Source: Ifrita kowaldi | Taxonomy: Eukaryota; Chordata; Aves; Passeriformes; Cinclosomatidae | DNA: 64,000 nucleotides | Direction of reading: 5' to 3' | Assembly (NCBI GenBank): GCA_013398055.1 | Contig: VZRS01005498.1 | Coordinates: forward strand, 463,836-527,835 | Shown here: in pieces, positions 1 to 13,071 of the stretch | Layout: each line of letters begins with the position of its first letter | How positions within the stretch are numbered: position 1 is the first letter of the stretch | Program-made: the position numbers and the translations under genes | Notes under the pieces: model-generated | What the model saw: the letters and a program-made list of their open reading frames with translations, nothing else | Database searches by the model: none | What the model was told of the DNA's origin: nothing

Positions 1-2403
1 TGTTCTTCTAAAGAGGTGGTCATTTTTCTTAAGCGGCTTCTATTTTTAGATAAAACTCCTTGAGGCAGCAGGCAGCCTTGGTGCCTTGCTGGCAGGAGTT
101 GCAGTGTGCTTTGTGACAAATCCCTTTGGGGCACACCACATGGCAGCTGGAATTGTACCCAAGGATACCCCACCACTTCCATCAGCGGGTTGGTATCAGG
201 AAAAACATCAGATTTTTCATTCTAGAATTGAAGAAAGAAACAACAGGGTTCAATCTTGATTTAAGTTTTCGGTTGGGTAGGTCCTAATAATGTTGCCTGT
301 CTTCCTGAAAATCTTAGAAGTGCACATCTTTTGTTTCCAATGGAGACTTTGTTGCTTGAATGGAAAATTTAGGCGGGTTGTCTTAAATGTTCTGTGTGTA
401 ATTACGAGATTGGTTTAACTGTTTGGACAGCCTTCTTTAGCATCTTTTGGGGAGCCTGTGTGCCCAGCTTCTGGAATCTCAAGCAGGCCCTTTTCCAGGG
501 GAGAGCTCAACAGAAAAAGCATTGCAATTCGTTTCTTCCCTTCTTCTCTCTTCTGGCTTCTCCCATTTTTTTTCTGCAAGCACTGCTGGGTGTGTAAGCA
601 CTCAGTTGAATGTAATACAGATGTAATACAGAGGCAGTTGTAGGGTCAGAGGCAGGTGTGGAGCCTTGATATGATCCCGTGGTAGGAAATGAGAGGGATG
701 TTTGGTTCTCAAAGGCCAATTCATTTAAAATTGAGAAACTATTGGACTCATTGCTTATGGCAGAGTTATAATTTGCTTTGCTTTTTCTGAAAGCCAATAA
801 TTTCTCTAGCATCAGGGAGGATTAAACACCTGTATTCACAATTATGCATAAGAAATGGAATATTTTGTTCTTTGGCCAAAATCCAGAGGACTCTAATGGG
901 GGCTAAGGAGTAACATCCACTCGAGGCCAACTCTTCAATAGATGTCCACAGCAACATTTCATGTCCAAAACATTTGCTACTGGCCAATGGCAGACAAAAG
1001 ACACCTACCTCTACTCTGAGCAAGAGTCCCCCCCACCTTTTTTTTTTTGATTGCTTATTAAATTAGTCTAAATAAAGAAGCATCAAAGAAAAACCAGTAG
1101 AGTGAACACTAATGCTGGTGACAGATTTCTGTCAGCAGCTGACCTTGTGAGATGGAGTCACAACTCAAAGTGCCTGTATAATACCAATGAGTTGGGGCTG
1201 TTTAGTTGGGCACTGCCATCACTTGATTATTCTGTGAGAAATTTCAGAAATACAGTTGCTTTATGAGCCCGACTTCTATGATAAATTTCCAAAAGCAAAA
1301 ATGTGAATTTAAATTATTCGTATTCATGTGAGCGTGGTAGAGATTTTTGGAATTGCTGCGGCAAGTTATGGATGATGCATGAAATGAAAAAATCCCTGCC
1401 CAGTGCACAAGGAATACAAAAAGGGCTCTGCAGCCAGCACTGTGCTGCACTGTGCTACGGGTTGTGTGCTCTCTGGGGAGAGGGGTTTGTATTTTTTGAA
1501 AAGCACCCAGCCTTCAGCACATGCACAAAAGTAAACAAAAGACAGAATGAAAGAAAAAGAAGAGAAATACCTCCTGACACCCAGGAGCACCTGCAGTGTA
1601 AGACTGGTGCCTTGTTTCCTACATCTGCCGTTCGAGCACCCCAGAGCTACCAAGTTCTGCACGTGTGGGGCAGATTCTCCTCTCCTGAGGTCAGCTGTTC
1701 ATACATACATATTTTTGTGTTGCAAAAAGAATGGGGCAAAACCTCTCCCAGATCTGGCTTGTGTATTTCTCCCTGGTCCAAGGATGACATGAGACAAAAG
1801 AAAAAAAAAAGGTCTTATATGGGGTAACGTGATCACATCCACAGTACCTCACGTGAAATAGTGTCTCATTTGCTTCTACTCTGAAGCTGATCATGTAAAA
1901 CAGTGGATATCCAAAAAAAACCTGAAAAAATACCTGCAGATAATTTTTTCTAAATTTAATTCTAGCATTAGAATTTTCCCAGTCTTCTAGTTTACAGGAA
2001 ACTGGAGTGATCTTTCTGGGACTGCACTCAGCATTACTGTGTTCCAGATCTGAATCTTTGGTCACTTATTTAAATGATTGAACTCCTAAGTTAAATAGAT
2101 AATATCTGCAAACACTGAATGTGATCTGACTTTATCTTCCAAATGTAAAGTATTTTCTAATTATCTAATGAACCCTTATACATGTGCATGTATTCTTACC
2201 TGAATACTAGTATGTATAATATATCCTTAAATAATTCCAGTCTGCTAAATCATATTCTAAAGTTCTTTATACCTGCTGCATTGTGCTTATTTGGTAATTT
2301 TTGCACAATCTTAAGACATCTGTGTTTTCTGGTTCAGACAGACCCTGTATGGGCCTTCCCATCCCACAGCTTCATATCTTACTGTTCTCTATAGGAACAG
2401 TGG

Positions 2404-2448
2404 GACCAAATGATCATTTTAGCCTCCTTCCGACTGGATTGTATTCTG
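2404..2448 (+). repeat. Possible highly decayed CR1 3' tail
   Basis: The segment has the order of words expected at a CR1 3' end: a TGATC word, a CCTTCC word and then an ATTCTG-like terminal unit. Each word is only loosely conserved and the sequence upstream does not align to CR1 by eye. It could equally be chance, so confidence is low. Confidence 0.2.
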
Positions 2449-4379
2449 CCCTGTTTTAGTGTGTGGCCACCATGACATCAAATAACATTTAGATTTTGCT
2501 TTTAGTGCTGGGTACTGGGTACAAATGATGTGTGTGGTGGTTGCTCTCTGTTCCTGAACTTCAATGTGTGTTTTCAGAACGTGCTAATTCATTTCTAATC
2601 TTGCAATGCAGTTTGTTGAAAGCCTCCTGCTGTGTAAATAGATTAAGACATCTGACCAAAACCTCTGTTTTATCTTAACCTTTGCCTTCACTATACCTTT
2701 GCTTTCCAGTATTCTGTTTAGCAAAATACTTTTGGGCTCTTTTTTCCCCTCCTCTCGTACATTGTGCCTAGGATTACTCATTTAGGAAGGGTCACTGCCT
2801 TCTCAACACTCACATTCCTTTGCTGAACACAGGTGTGTGAGTGCTTCCACACTTAGTGCAAACAGACCTGGTCATTTCTCAGCTAAGAACAAAAATAATT
2901 AACATGCTTCATTTATGTTTTGACAGGCATTAATGGAAGTATCATCCTAGTCTTAAAACCCCAGGTTTCTCCATATCTTGAGCTAGAGGGATACCACTGA
3001 GATTTTAATGAATAGAAAAAACCACAGTAAGTGTTAGAAACACGAGAGTGTAGTCAGGCTGAAGTCCATGAGCAGTATCAAGCAGCTACCCATGTATTAC
3101 ATTTATAATTTATTGCCCATTGTTCTTTTACTGCTTGTTAATATTTTCCTTTAGAAAAAAACCCAGATTTTACTAATTCTGCAAATGTTCACGCCCTTTC
3201 CCACAACTTTGCTTTGACCTGTCTTTTATATCACAATGTTCTGTCTGTCTTAGTCCATCTGCTCAAGCTTCCTATCTGTGTGAATCAAGTGCACTTCTCT
3301 GATTAGTGATGCTGCCTGGCAATTGGCTTTATAGCCTGTTTTGGCACAGCATGCAGTAATGTGGTTCTATTAGCCCATGGAAAAGGTTTCTGAAGCTGCT
3401 ACAGCAAGGGAGCCAGACCAGTAGGTCAAAAACAGCACCTCACCCCTATTGCACCATGATCTACCAAGTCTGCCAGCTATAGACAACTTCTTTCCTTTCA
3501 CTGAAGACTCACAGCTTGTGTTTTTCTGTTGGCATTTCAGGGTGAGGTTTCCTATCAGTGTGTGTTGAGTCGTGTTTCCTTGGAAATCAGCCTGTTGGGA
3601 AGGGATGTAACATGGACAGAGAGACTTGCCTGAGATCCTTGGGGCTGGAAGTACTGGGGAAGGTGCTGCACTCACCTGAGCTGGCCCTTGGTGTGTGGTG
3701 GCACGGAGCACCTCTCTGGTGCCTCCAGGATGAGGTGGTGCAGTGCTGTGCCACACCTATGGCTTGGTCTGCTCAGCCTGGCTCTGGTGCAGAGACTTTG
3801 CTGGGTGTTTGGAGAGGTGGGCACTAGCTCTGGTGGCTCCCCCTACACTTTCTCTGCTGTGGCCAGGTTCTACCAGCTGTGTCCAGATGTGAAATGTTAA
3901 ACTGGGCTAATTTGCTTCATGTTTGCTCGTGGTCTGCCATGTTACTTCTGGTCCTGTGGCACCAGGCAGGGCTCTATTGTGTGGCACAGCCAGTGTGTGT
4001 TGGCTCTGTGGCTGCTGCCTTCCTTCACATCCCTGTAAAAGCTTTCTTTCCTCTCTTGGCACCATCCAGAGTGTGGGCCCAGCACTGCTGCTGGCAAAGC
4101 AGCCACGCCACAGCAGCACCAGATACCGTGGTTACATGGGTCTCCCCAGTAAATGCATCCCTATATTCATTAGCCTCTGTGCCCTGTAACTGCTTCCTTA
4201 CAGAGGGAAAAACATCCCCTGGAGGTGTCTTGGACCCATTTTCCATAGGAGTAAGTTGCCTGTAGGTCTGCCCACCATGCGTGTCTCAGCATGGTTTGCA
4301 CTGTGTTCTTAAAGCACTCAGAGCTCTTGAGGATTGTTTAGGAGAGCAGCCATCTCATAGCCATGCATTTCTATAGGCT

Positions 4380-4720
4380 GGTGGGAACCCCAGCCGTGAA
4401 ATAGTTAATTAAAAAGTCTCCAATTAGAAACTGAATATATTTTGCAAAAAAAGTTACATTTGTTCTTCTCAGTGAGAGGAAAAAAAAAATAAGCAATTCA
4501 AATCATTTTGAAGTTCCATTTCTTCATTCATTAGGAGACTTAGCTTGCAAAATCCTAATTAAAAAGAACATTTTGTGTTAATGAAAATGTTCTAATTTTT
4601 TACCTTAAGAAGTCAGTTAATTTTTTTCCATAGCATCCGGGAAAAAGAGGTCTCCTTAATGGCTTTGTTCAAGTTTATATTATTTGATTGCAAAATTTGT
4701 GAGACAAAAGAGAGCTAAAC
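4380..4720. promoter_or_regulatory. AT-rich block, candidate conserved noncoding element
   Basis: The block is AT-rich and packed with homeodomain-type cores (TTAATTAAAA near 4406, CCTAATTAAAA near 4554, GTTAATG near 4578). It contains no transposon signature. Such composition is typical of vertebrate developmental enhancers but also of ordinary AT-rich DNA. The call is an inference from composition alone; no conservation evidence is available here. Confidence 0.15.
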
Positions 4721-5508
4721 TCATTCTGTGGTGCCCTCCAGTTAACTGTTCAGTTGAAAAATGACCTTCATAACTAAGTCCCTTGCCTTTTCATCGATAT
4801 CAAGGAGTTACAACTCTAACCTACAGTTGAGGAGGTGGCTCCAGTCTGGTAAACCATCAGAAATTGCATGAGCACCCCGTGGAGTGTAGATATTTATAGA
4901 TATCTAAGAGGACTAGAGATAACTAAATAATTTGAATCTGAATTCTCAAACAGCCTAGGGCTTTTCTGCTGGCTTTCAAATCCAGCATCCTCTTTGCATG
5001 ACTTTTAGTCATTAAAAGCAGAGGTTTATTTCAGTACCTAATAATTCTGCGTCAGACACAACAATATTGCGAGTCAGAGATCACAGGAGGTGCACACAGG
5101 TTCCTACTATGGTACAACAGTGAGAAAGACAGCACTTTTTAGATGTCTTTAAATCAGCCACACTATATATGAGGTTATGTTAACTGTGAAACACATTCAT
5201 TTATGCAGCCTTGAGATTCAATGCGGAGCTCTCTGCTGGTGTAAATCAGGGTGACCGTAAGTCAGTCGTGCTGTGCTGAGATATGCTCACAGAGAGCCCG
5301 ACCATTAAGGAATTTTGCACCTTTGGTTTTGTTGCCTTCATTTTGCCACTAATCTATCTCTGTTGGGGTGGATTTTAATATTCCAAATCTCTTCATAGGC
5401 AGAAATCGCTATAAAAATCTTTACATTCTTACAGAAATACAGATCGGGAGTGTTAAAATATTTTGGACTTGCTCCAAGGACTGGAAAAATATTTATTGGA
5501 GTATCAGG

Positions 5509-6300
5509 GAATCACAGAAGCGCATAGGTTGGAAGGGTCCTCCAGAGGTCGTACAGTCTTCCCTCCTACGCGGAGCACATCTGGTGAGAGCAGGTTCTTC
5601 AGAGCCATGTCCAGCAGGGTTGGAGATGTGTCACTGTCTCCAAGAACAGACACTCCACAGCACCTCTGTATCACCTGCTCCCGTGGTTTCCACCTTGACA
5701 GTGACAAAGCTTTTCCGAATAGCCAGTCGGATTTTCCCAAGTTGTAGCTTGTGTCCATAGCCGCTTGCATCTTCCCTGTGCAGTTCCAAGGAGAGTCTGA
5801 CTCCATTTGTTTGTACCATCTTGTTAGGTTGCAGTAGAGAAATAGCAATCTCTGTTTCACTTTCTCTTCTTTGAAGCCAGCAAACCCAATTGCTTCAGCT
5901 GCCCGTCACCTTACATTCTCCCAGCTCTCCAGTCATCCTGGTGGCCTCTGCTTTACTTGCTCCAAAAAGTCAGGGTCTTTATTTTCGGTGCAGCGGAGCC
6001 CAGGACTGGACACCGGGCTCCAGGTACAGCCTTGACAGTGCTGAATGAGAGAGGAGTCATCACCTTCCTGGTCCTGCTGGCTACATCCCTGCAGACACAG
6101 GCCAGAGCAGAGCTGGCTGCAAGTGCAGCCCTGTGGGCCACCAGCCGTGTTGGCTGTGAGGGACACTGCTGACTCCTCTCTCTGGGCTGCTGACCTGGCC
6201 TTCAGCTAATTTTTCTGAAAAATGTATTGATTTCTATCCCTTTGGCCCCCAGCCTGCACTGGTGCGTGGGCTTCCTCCATCCCAGCTGCAGGAATACTTA
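5509..6300 (-). mobile_element. CR1 LINE 3' fragment, 5'-truncated, reverse orientation
   Basis: Read on the minus strand this is the 3' part of a CR1 non-LTR retrotransposon. On the plus strand it opens with the complement of the CR1 terminal unit (GAATCACAGAA) and the word GGTTGGAAGGGTCC. It then follows the CR1 order: the GTCCAGCAGGGTTGGAGATG region, ACTCCACAGCACCTCTGT, CATCCTGGTGGCCTCTGC, GCCCAGGACTGGACACCGG, and finally CCCCAGCCTGCACTGGTGCG near 6246. All frames are broken, so no reverse transcriptase can be made. A short AT-rich stretch at about 6208-6245 departs from the expected CR1 order and may be a small insertion or simple decay. The 5' truncation near 6300 is usual for CR1, because reverse transcription is commonly incomplete. 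Family assignment is from memory of avian CR1 consensus sequences; the subfamily is not determined. Confidence 0.85.
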
Positions 6301-7784
6301 GGGTTTGGTATTGATCCTAGTAAACTGTATCTTCTACTTTGAACTAAGAGCTATTGGAGGTGCTTATACTAAGGAGAGGCAAAAACCCCTCTTCAGCCCT
6401 TTCTGTCAGTGTTGAGCATCTGCTAAGATTTAGAAGTGAGCACCTTTCTGCCATACTTTCTGCTTATTATTTGCTTTTTCCTGGTACTTTAGTGGTCAGC
6501 TTTCACCCACACTGCTGCCTGTAAAAATGAAGTGCTGCACCGGCACGCTCAGATTTTCAAACAGGACACGCACATCAAGCTGTGGGCCAGAGCAATACAT
6601 CTGCAGATCAGCCTTCAGATGCAAAGTGTCGGGAAAGCACTGGAGACTCCTCTCCATCGACCTACACAGGGAAAGAATTACACTATAAAACTGAGACTCA
6701 TTTAAAGTAATGATCAAATCTGAGGAAATGGCAATCTGTATGCAGACACTCCACAAGCTGAAAAAGAAGCTGAATTCATGGGTGAATTATTTGCTGCCAA
6801 TTATTCTCTCAGCTCTAATATTGAGTTTTAAATATTTAGTTAGATCCACTTCCAACTTAGAATTTCGGTTTTCATTTAACATCATGAGTGACTATATATA
6901 TGTATGTGTACACGACATACCTTATTTTCATTACACCTCCTTTGACTGCACTTGAATAGTAACGTGAATGAACTGCCTCCTTTTTGGTGGGTTTTTGGAC
7001 AAGGTGCAAGAGTTTTCTCAGTGGGTTTTGGTAGTTGTCTGAGTACCTCTTTGATCTGAAAGTGACCCTGCCGTGTTGAAATGTGGGCTTGGCTAACTTC
7101 GTGGCAGGACTCTTGGAGAATTACAAGATGGCTGTAAAGATGCACTAACCCTTTTCAGGGCCTAAATTAAGCTTTAAATCAAAGCTAACTAGAATGCCAC
7201 CAAAGCTTTTCCATTAAGACTGGCTTACACACCCTTGCACTGTGATGCACAGAAAACATCATAAATTTTGAACCCAGAGTGAAACCCTGAAGCTCTTGTC
7301 TTTACTTTCAAAGTTCGTGGAATGCTTCTTCACCACCAGTGAGCAATCCAGTGTTTGTGTGAATTGCTTTTTGAGTGTGAAGGCAGACGCTGACCTAGAA
7401 GGCAGTTGGCACTGGACAATTATCACCAGAAACTGAATCTCAGTCCTAGTCCAGCATTTTAGTTATCAGTGTGCAGGAAGTGCCATCATTTTAAGGCAAA
7501 AAAACCTGCAAGCATTCAAGGGGTCACTTTCTGTTAGAATAAGCTCTCCCTTGTGATTGATGCACACAGTGTGTTTTACCTTGAGGACAGGCCATCACTG
7601 CCTCCTTCCTTATATAACAATTTATATATTATTGTACTTAAAAGCAAGGACTTCTGTGGTTTGTCAACCAAATATGTGGAAAAAATATTTTTTTCTTTAG
7701 CCTCTTTTATTCTTCACTGAAGGTAGTGAGTGGTGTGGAGCTTCATAAGAAATGAAGTAAGACCAATCTCTCTCCTGAACATAA
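6301..7784. other. Unique noncoding DNA between two CR1 copies
   Basis: I see no exon, RNA gene or repeat family here. The stretch is moderately AT-rich, with a few TA-rich runs near 6893-6905 and 7612-7640. Open frames are under 90 codons and lie on both strands. Confidence 0.55.
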
Positions 7785-7994
7785 AGGTTCTACACCCAGA
7801 GGGTGGCTGGGCACTGGAACAGGCTCCCCAGGGCAGTGGTCACAGCACCAGCCTGACAGAGCTCAAGAAGCATTTGGACAGTGCTCTCAGGCACGTGGTG
7901 TCACTCCTGGGGATGGTCCTGTGCAGGGCCAGGAGCTGGACTCCATGGTCCTTGTGAGTCCCTTCCAACTCTGCTTATTCCGTGATTCTGTGAT
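7785..7994 (+). mobile_element. CR1 LINE 3' tail, forward orientation
   Basis: This is a short 3' fragment of a CR1 retrotransposon. It encodes a decayed C-terminal ORF2 stretch in which GWALEQAPQGSGHSTSLTEL and the following LKKHLDSALRHVVSLLG match the conserved CR1 pattern. It then ends with the typical CCCTTCCAACTCTG and ATTCTGTGAT terminal unit near 7994. Most of the element is missing from the 5' side, as is usual for CR1. Its orientation is opposite to the copies at 5.5 kb and 30.7 kb, so the three are independent insertions. It is clearly non-functional. Confidence 0.85.
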
Positions 7995-10900
7995 AAGATC
8001 TGCTTAGTCATAAATGAGCACTTGAGCAGGGTGTGAGAAGGGAGGAAGGTTTACAGCTATCAGCACCCTGGGGCAGTATCTGCATGTGAACTTTGACACC
8101 AGATCACAGTGGCTTTTCAGAATGAAGCTGGTCAAGGAGCCCAGAGAAGAGACAGAACTGGCGTTTGCCAGGGAAGGGAGAGGGATTCAGCCAGGCCCCT
8201 AAGCTAGATGGGGGAGGATGGGGCAGCACATATGAGCTCCCTGCTCCCAGAGGACAAGGCGGCCTGACTCACTTGTGAAAATAATTATCAATAACTGCTC
8301 AGGCTGAGTTTTAATGCAGAATTTCCTGGAGCTCCACACGCTCCCGTTCAGAAACGTGGGTGTTACAGCACCATTGTGAAATACCATGGTGAAACAGTCC
8401 ATCAGACTGCCAAAGTTTGGCTTTAAAGCTAGGGCAGGAGAGGAAAGAATTGCTAACACTCCAAGGAACAGCTTGTCAGCTTGAGGGCCTTGTGTGTGCC
8501 AGCTGGATCCAAGTTGAAGTCTGGATTTGATCCACTAATGAAACATCATCCTCCAAAAACTACTGGCTGAAGGTGGCAGACCTCTGGAGACCTGCAGGGT
8601 TGATTGGAAAGCTGACTCTCTCTTAAGCATATGCTCGTGTGTGTGTCAGTTATGAAAATGAGTCAGATTTTCAAGTTTTCAGTTAAAAAAACTCATTAGG
8701 AAAACCATTGGCAAAATAGCTGCAAATTTCCCTCCCCATTGCCATCCCCTTGGTGTAATGGAAACAGTTCTGTTGATTTGAATGGGCTCTAGGGTTTTCG
8801 TCCTGTCTTGGTTGTGCCAAGGCCAATGCATTGCCCCCTGTGGCTCCTGCATTTAGTGAAATGTTTAAGAGTGGAAGAATGTGACATTTTAAGAAAAAAA
8901 GCTGATGGAATCTATGAATTTTCTGAAAAGTCTGGGGTCAGTTCCTATGTGATGACAGTTCTGGGCTGAAGCAGACAAAATACTTTCGCCTTCCAGCTGG
9001 GGGGAAAGAAGGATTTCCATTGAAGTGACATAGCTCAAAATCCATTTCTCTGTCCCTAACACGATACAAAAGTGTGTCTCAGCAGCAAGCTGGTTTCTGA
9101 CCTAGGGAATAGAGGAAGAGTTTTCCCCAGGAACTCACAGGGCAGTGAGAGTGTGCATTAGGTAGCCTCCAGAAGATCCCTTCTACAGCAGACTTGTAAA
9201 TGGATGCCCCCTTTCCACCCTCAGTTCTCCACTCTTTACTCATATAAATATTTAAGTAATTATTTTTTTAGAGCTCTGGGAAACCTCTATCAATTGCCTC
9301 TATCAGAACCTGTGCTATTAGCTGAGAAACTTTCTACCATTATAGCAGCTTTTCACCACTTTCTATTTCATTAGCATTCATTTTCTTTAGACATATGACA
9401 GACTACCCACTGGAAATGTAGGCATCTGGGAACATAAAGCTAAAAGCTGAGGTTTGCTTCAGTGCTTGCCAGCCCACAGAATTTTATTACCTAACCTACC
9501 TTTACCTAAATCACAGAAAAATGACAAACCTTTTGATGCATGTAAAAAAACCCCTGAAACAGAGTTAAACTGCAAGCTTGACTGATGCAAACTGACATAA
9601 AGCACCACAATGGCTCGCATCAGAGACAGATGTTTTCTCAAACTCCAGTTTAGTTGTGTTTTTGCAGAGTGCACTACTGATTGGTTAAACATAGCCCTTG
9701 TAAAAAGATTTGGGGCTGGAGTTCAAGCTCAAATCTCCACGAGTAATCAGCGAGCTGATGGCACTATTCTCACAGGTGGAAATGGGGAATGCAAATTTTA
9801 GGAGCAGCACATCTGTTCTCCCAGCTAATCGGGTATGAGTTCTACAGGAATGACCACATTAGCAACCTCGGTGTCGTAACTGGAGGGACACAAATCAACA
9901 GGGCTGTGTGTGCTAATGTTGAGGAATTTGGAAATCTGAGCTGCAGATTCACACAGACCAGGCTTCTGTTCATGGAAGGTCTGTTACGAGGTCCTGGTGC
10001 CAAAAAGTTTCCCAGAAGAGGAACTGTGGTGGAAGGCAGTCCTGGTCTCACTGTCAGATAATGCAAAAAGAAAGAGCTTTGGTGTGGTTTTGGTAGAAAG
10101 TGGTACAAGCAGGAGGGAGATACATTCCTATAGCTGAGTGACTCAAGTGGCTTTAGCTTCCCGTGCAAGAAATCCCCATGGAAGGAAGTCAAGTCACTAA
10201 GTCATTAGTTGATTTTTGGAAGAGAATCACACAGATTGTTTTTGTTCATGCTGTTTGTCAAAAAAAATCAGCAGTTTGGGGAATTTCTGTGTTAACATCT
10301 TTTTACCTAAGCAGGCAAGGACCGAGAAGAAACACAGCAGAGTGACTGACATCAAATCACTGTCAGTAAGGCTGAGATTTCAAGCTTGCTGGCTAGATGG
10401 AGGCAATGGCCTGTCCCCATGCTGCTCCATTAGTAGAGATATATGGACATTGTTTGTGGTCAGTTGTCAGCTCTTTTGGTTTTCTTTCTCTTACAAAAAT
10501 CCACATGGGAAACAAAAGTAGAAGTTGCACAGTCTCATATTAACCTTAAGTCTTCTGTTCTGTGACATGTTACAGGCTGTCAAGGGGGTGTCATCAGCTG
10601 TGCACACTGGACACTCCCTCTCACACACTGGTGGAAATTGCAGAGCCTGAATGCAAACACTTCAGAAACCCTCTGAGATGTCAGTCTTGGATGTTTTTTG
10701 TTTTTATCACCTTGCCCTGATGAAGTGCAGGGACATTCTAAGTGTAGTGTCTGGTATCAGCCCCTTAGGACAAAACCCCTCCACCCCACCCTGTGTCTAA
10801 AACAAGCCTATGCAAAGTTATTAACCCAAAAGCTGGCAATTTGTCAATGGTTTAATACACCTGGAGTGATGTCCTGGATGCTTCTTTAGCACATGCTGTT

Positions 10901-12464
10901 TTTGATAGTATAAACTTATAATTAACACCCAGTTATATTTACCCAACAAATTTTGTATCTATTCATCAGAACTCCATACATTACATTTTCACAAAGACAC
11001 ACACGCACAGAACTCTATGATGGTGCATTGCACAGAGTGTTTTAATTTTACAGTTGTTTGCATGTTCTTTTGCCTATAGCTTTGTTGTTGTCCTACATGA
11101 CCCATTCAGGTGATTTATTCCCATTCACAAAGAGGACTGTAGCTCCTATGAGCAAGTCTTCAGCATTCCATAGGAGGACGCTACCTACCTCCTTTCTCCA
11201 GCTCCATCCATGACTGTCCAGCCTCTCTTGCAGAGAGCTCTAAGCTTGTTAAAACCTTGTGATTACTAATGGATGTGTTAGCTGGTGCTATACTCGGCTT
11301 TCTGGTCAAAATCTAAGCCCATTTCCTCTTTAGTTTTGCATGGTATGCTGAAGGAAAAAGTATCCCCAAGTTCTTTTTGTCTTAATTGTATCCTATCAGC
11401 TGGCCAGAATTTTATTCTGCAGATGCTCAAGCTGTCATTTGTGGTATGCAGATGTATCAGTATCATGTTTCAGGTAGACCTAGACCAAATAAATGGAACT
11501 TAATTAGCATTAGAACTTCTAATTCAGGAGACTACATCAGACACTTAAATCTGTTGCTATTCAGGAAAGCAGAGATGATTTACCAAATGATAAAAGGAAG
11601 CATGTGCTTCTATAACAGGACATTCTTTCCTGAACTGTGCCTGATAAATTATCTTTTCACATGTTGTTTGTATCCATGTGACAAACCTGAATTTTGTACA
11701 CACTGTAACATCATTTTCAGGACAAGAAGATCACTTTTTAGTCTCTTTTTTAATTCTGTGTCTGAAAAATGGCTTTATTAACCTCTAGTTACTAAGGAAT
11801 AATAACTCTGTGGTCTGTTGCTCTTCTGCAAATGTGTGATAACCTCTGAAGAAACGCAATGTGCTACACAGAGCAATAGAAGACTGGTTTTAACTATTCA
11901 TCCAATAGTTTTTGGACACCTGTATTTAAACCACTGTTTATCCTGTGTTCCTCATAAGGAAGGTCAGACATGACATGTGATATTAAAAAATTTTGGGCAC
12001 CCTTGTCAAACTTTACATCTGCACAGAATGACCCTCATCCAGAGATCTTCTTTATCCCAAGCCCCAAGCAATGCAGTGAAATCAGAGCATCACGGCCATT
12101 AATATCTATAGAATGGGACCATACAGCAAGAGGGTCAAATATAAAATAGCCATGAGGATCTGTGGAAGTATATTCCCTTACCTAATGTCTGGGGCATTCC
12201 CTTTACTGGAAAACTAAAATGGCAGAGAAATTCAATGGCAATATAGCCAAAGTAATGCTCACTGGAAAATGGGAGCCCTGGCAATATCTACACAGCAAAC
12301 TGCCTTAGATTAAGCAAGGGCAAATGAGTTTTTACTACTCAGAAGAAATATTGTGGAATCACAGTGATTAGCTCTCTAAAAATAGCTACTTATTGCTCAG
12401 CAGCAGCTGGGAAAGCAAGGAGAATTTTCCGAATTATTAAGCAAAGAGAGAAAACAGAAGAGAA
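7995..12464. other. Unique noncoding DNA, no gene recognised
   Basis: About 4.5 kb with no recognisable gene or repeat family. The open frames at 9610-9801, 9789-10061 and 11386-11781 have no known motif, and opposite-strand frames of similar length overlap parts of them. No splice-site-bounded open segment stood out here. Confidence 0.55.
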
Positions 12465-13071
12465 AATATTTATTCCGCCGCATAAATTAGTGGCACGGCC
12501 GTGTTTCAGGGGCGCTCTGTAGTTTTCCTCACCCATCTCTAAGGGATGGGAGCAGGAGCCGGCGGAGCGCGTGCGGCCCCGCATCCTGCTGCTCCCTTGC
12601 TCCAGACGCGCCCATACGGACACATTATTGGCAAATGGCTGCCCCACAGGGCCTGCAAATTGTGGTGAGCTCCACTGCTTGGAAGCCATGCCAGATGCCT
12701 TCTGGCAGCAGCTCGACAGCAGCCTATGTCACTGTGGGGGTGACTTTGGGCTTTTGTGCAGGAACAATGTCCTGGCCTCCACAGGCTTCCTCAGTGTCCC
12801 CCTGGGCTGGACTTCTGCCCCTGGGGATGGCAGCAGCTCCCTTGCCTGCAAGAATTCAGTGGGAAATGGAGAGGCACAGCCTTGCACAGGAGTGCCATGC
12901 CTTCCACCAGTTGCTCCCAGAGACACAGTGACTGCCCCTATGGATGCTGTAGAGTCAGGAGATGACCTCCAGTCAGTACTTCCTTCCGTGCAGGGCCAAG
13001 GCTCTGTCTCGCTCAGGACCCATTCCCTCATTTCATATCCTATCCCCCATTTTGAGGAGGAATGGAGATAG
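12465..13071 (+). other. GC- and CpG-rich patch with an unrecognised 166-codon open frame
   Basis: CpG dinucleotides are dense from about 12475 to 12620 (for example GCCGGCGGAGCGCGTGCGGC near 12557), against a CpG-poor surrounding. A good splice-donor-like site, TTGTG followed by GTGAGCT, sits near 12663. An open frame runs 12571-13071 and starts MRPRILLLPCSRRAH. It shows no domain I know, and a 100-codon frame runs on the other strand across 12729-13031. Rich GC content lowers stop-codon frequency, so the frame alone is weak evidence. One reading is a small CpG-rich promoter with a noncoding first exon ending at the GTGAGC site; another is simply a GC-rich patch. Confidence 0.25.

Larger units (their letters stand above)
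1..5508. other. Unique noncoding DNA, no gene recognised
   Basis: This stretch holds only short open frames, overlapping on both strands, with no recognisable domain. An AT-rich block at 4380-4720 is listed separately, as is a possible old CR1 tail near 2404-2448. A GC-richer patch at about 3600-4260 gives several overlapping frames of 70 to 130 codons, but they look like the by-product of fewer stop codons in GC-rich DNA. I see no RNA gene, tandem array or terminal repeats. Confidence 0.6.

Noticed and set aside
1303..1827. 174-codon plus-strand open frame
   Set aside because: Amino-acid composition is unremarkable, it ends in a lysine run from an A-rich tract, and two other frames of 81 to 98 codons overlap it. 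No homology is recognised.
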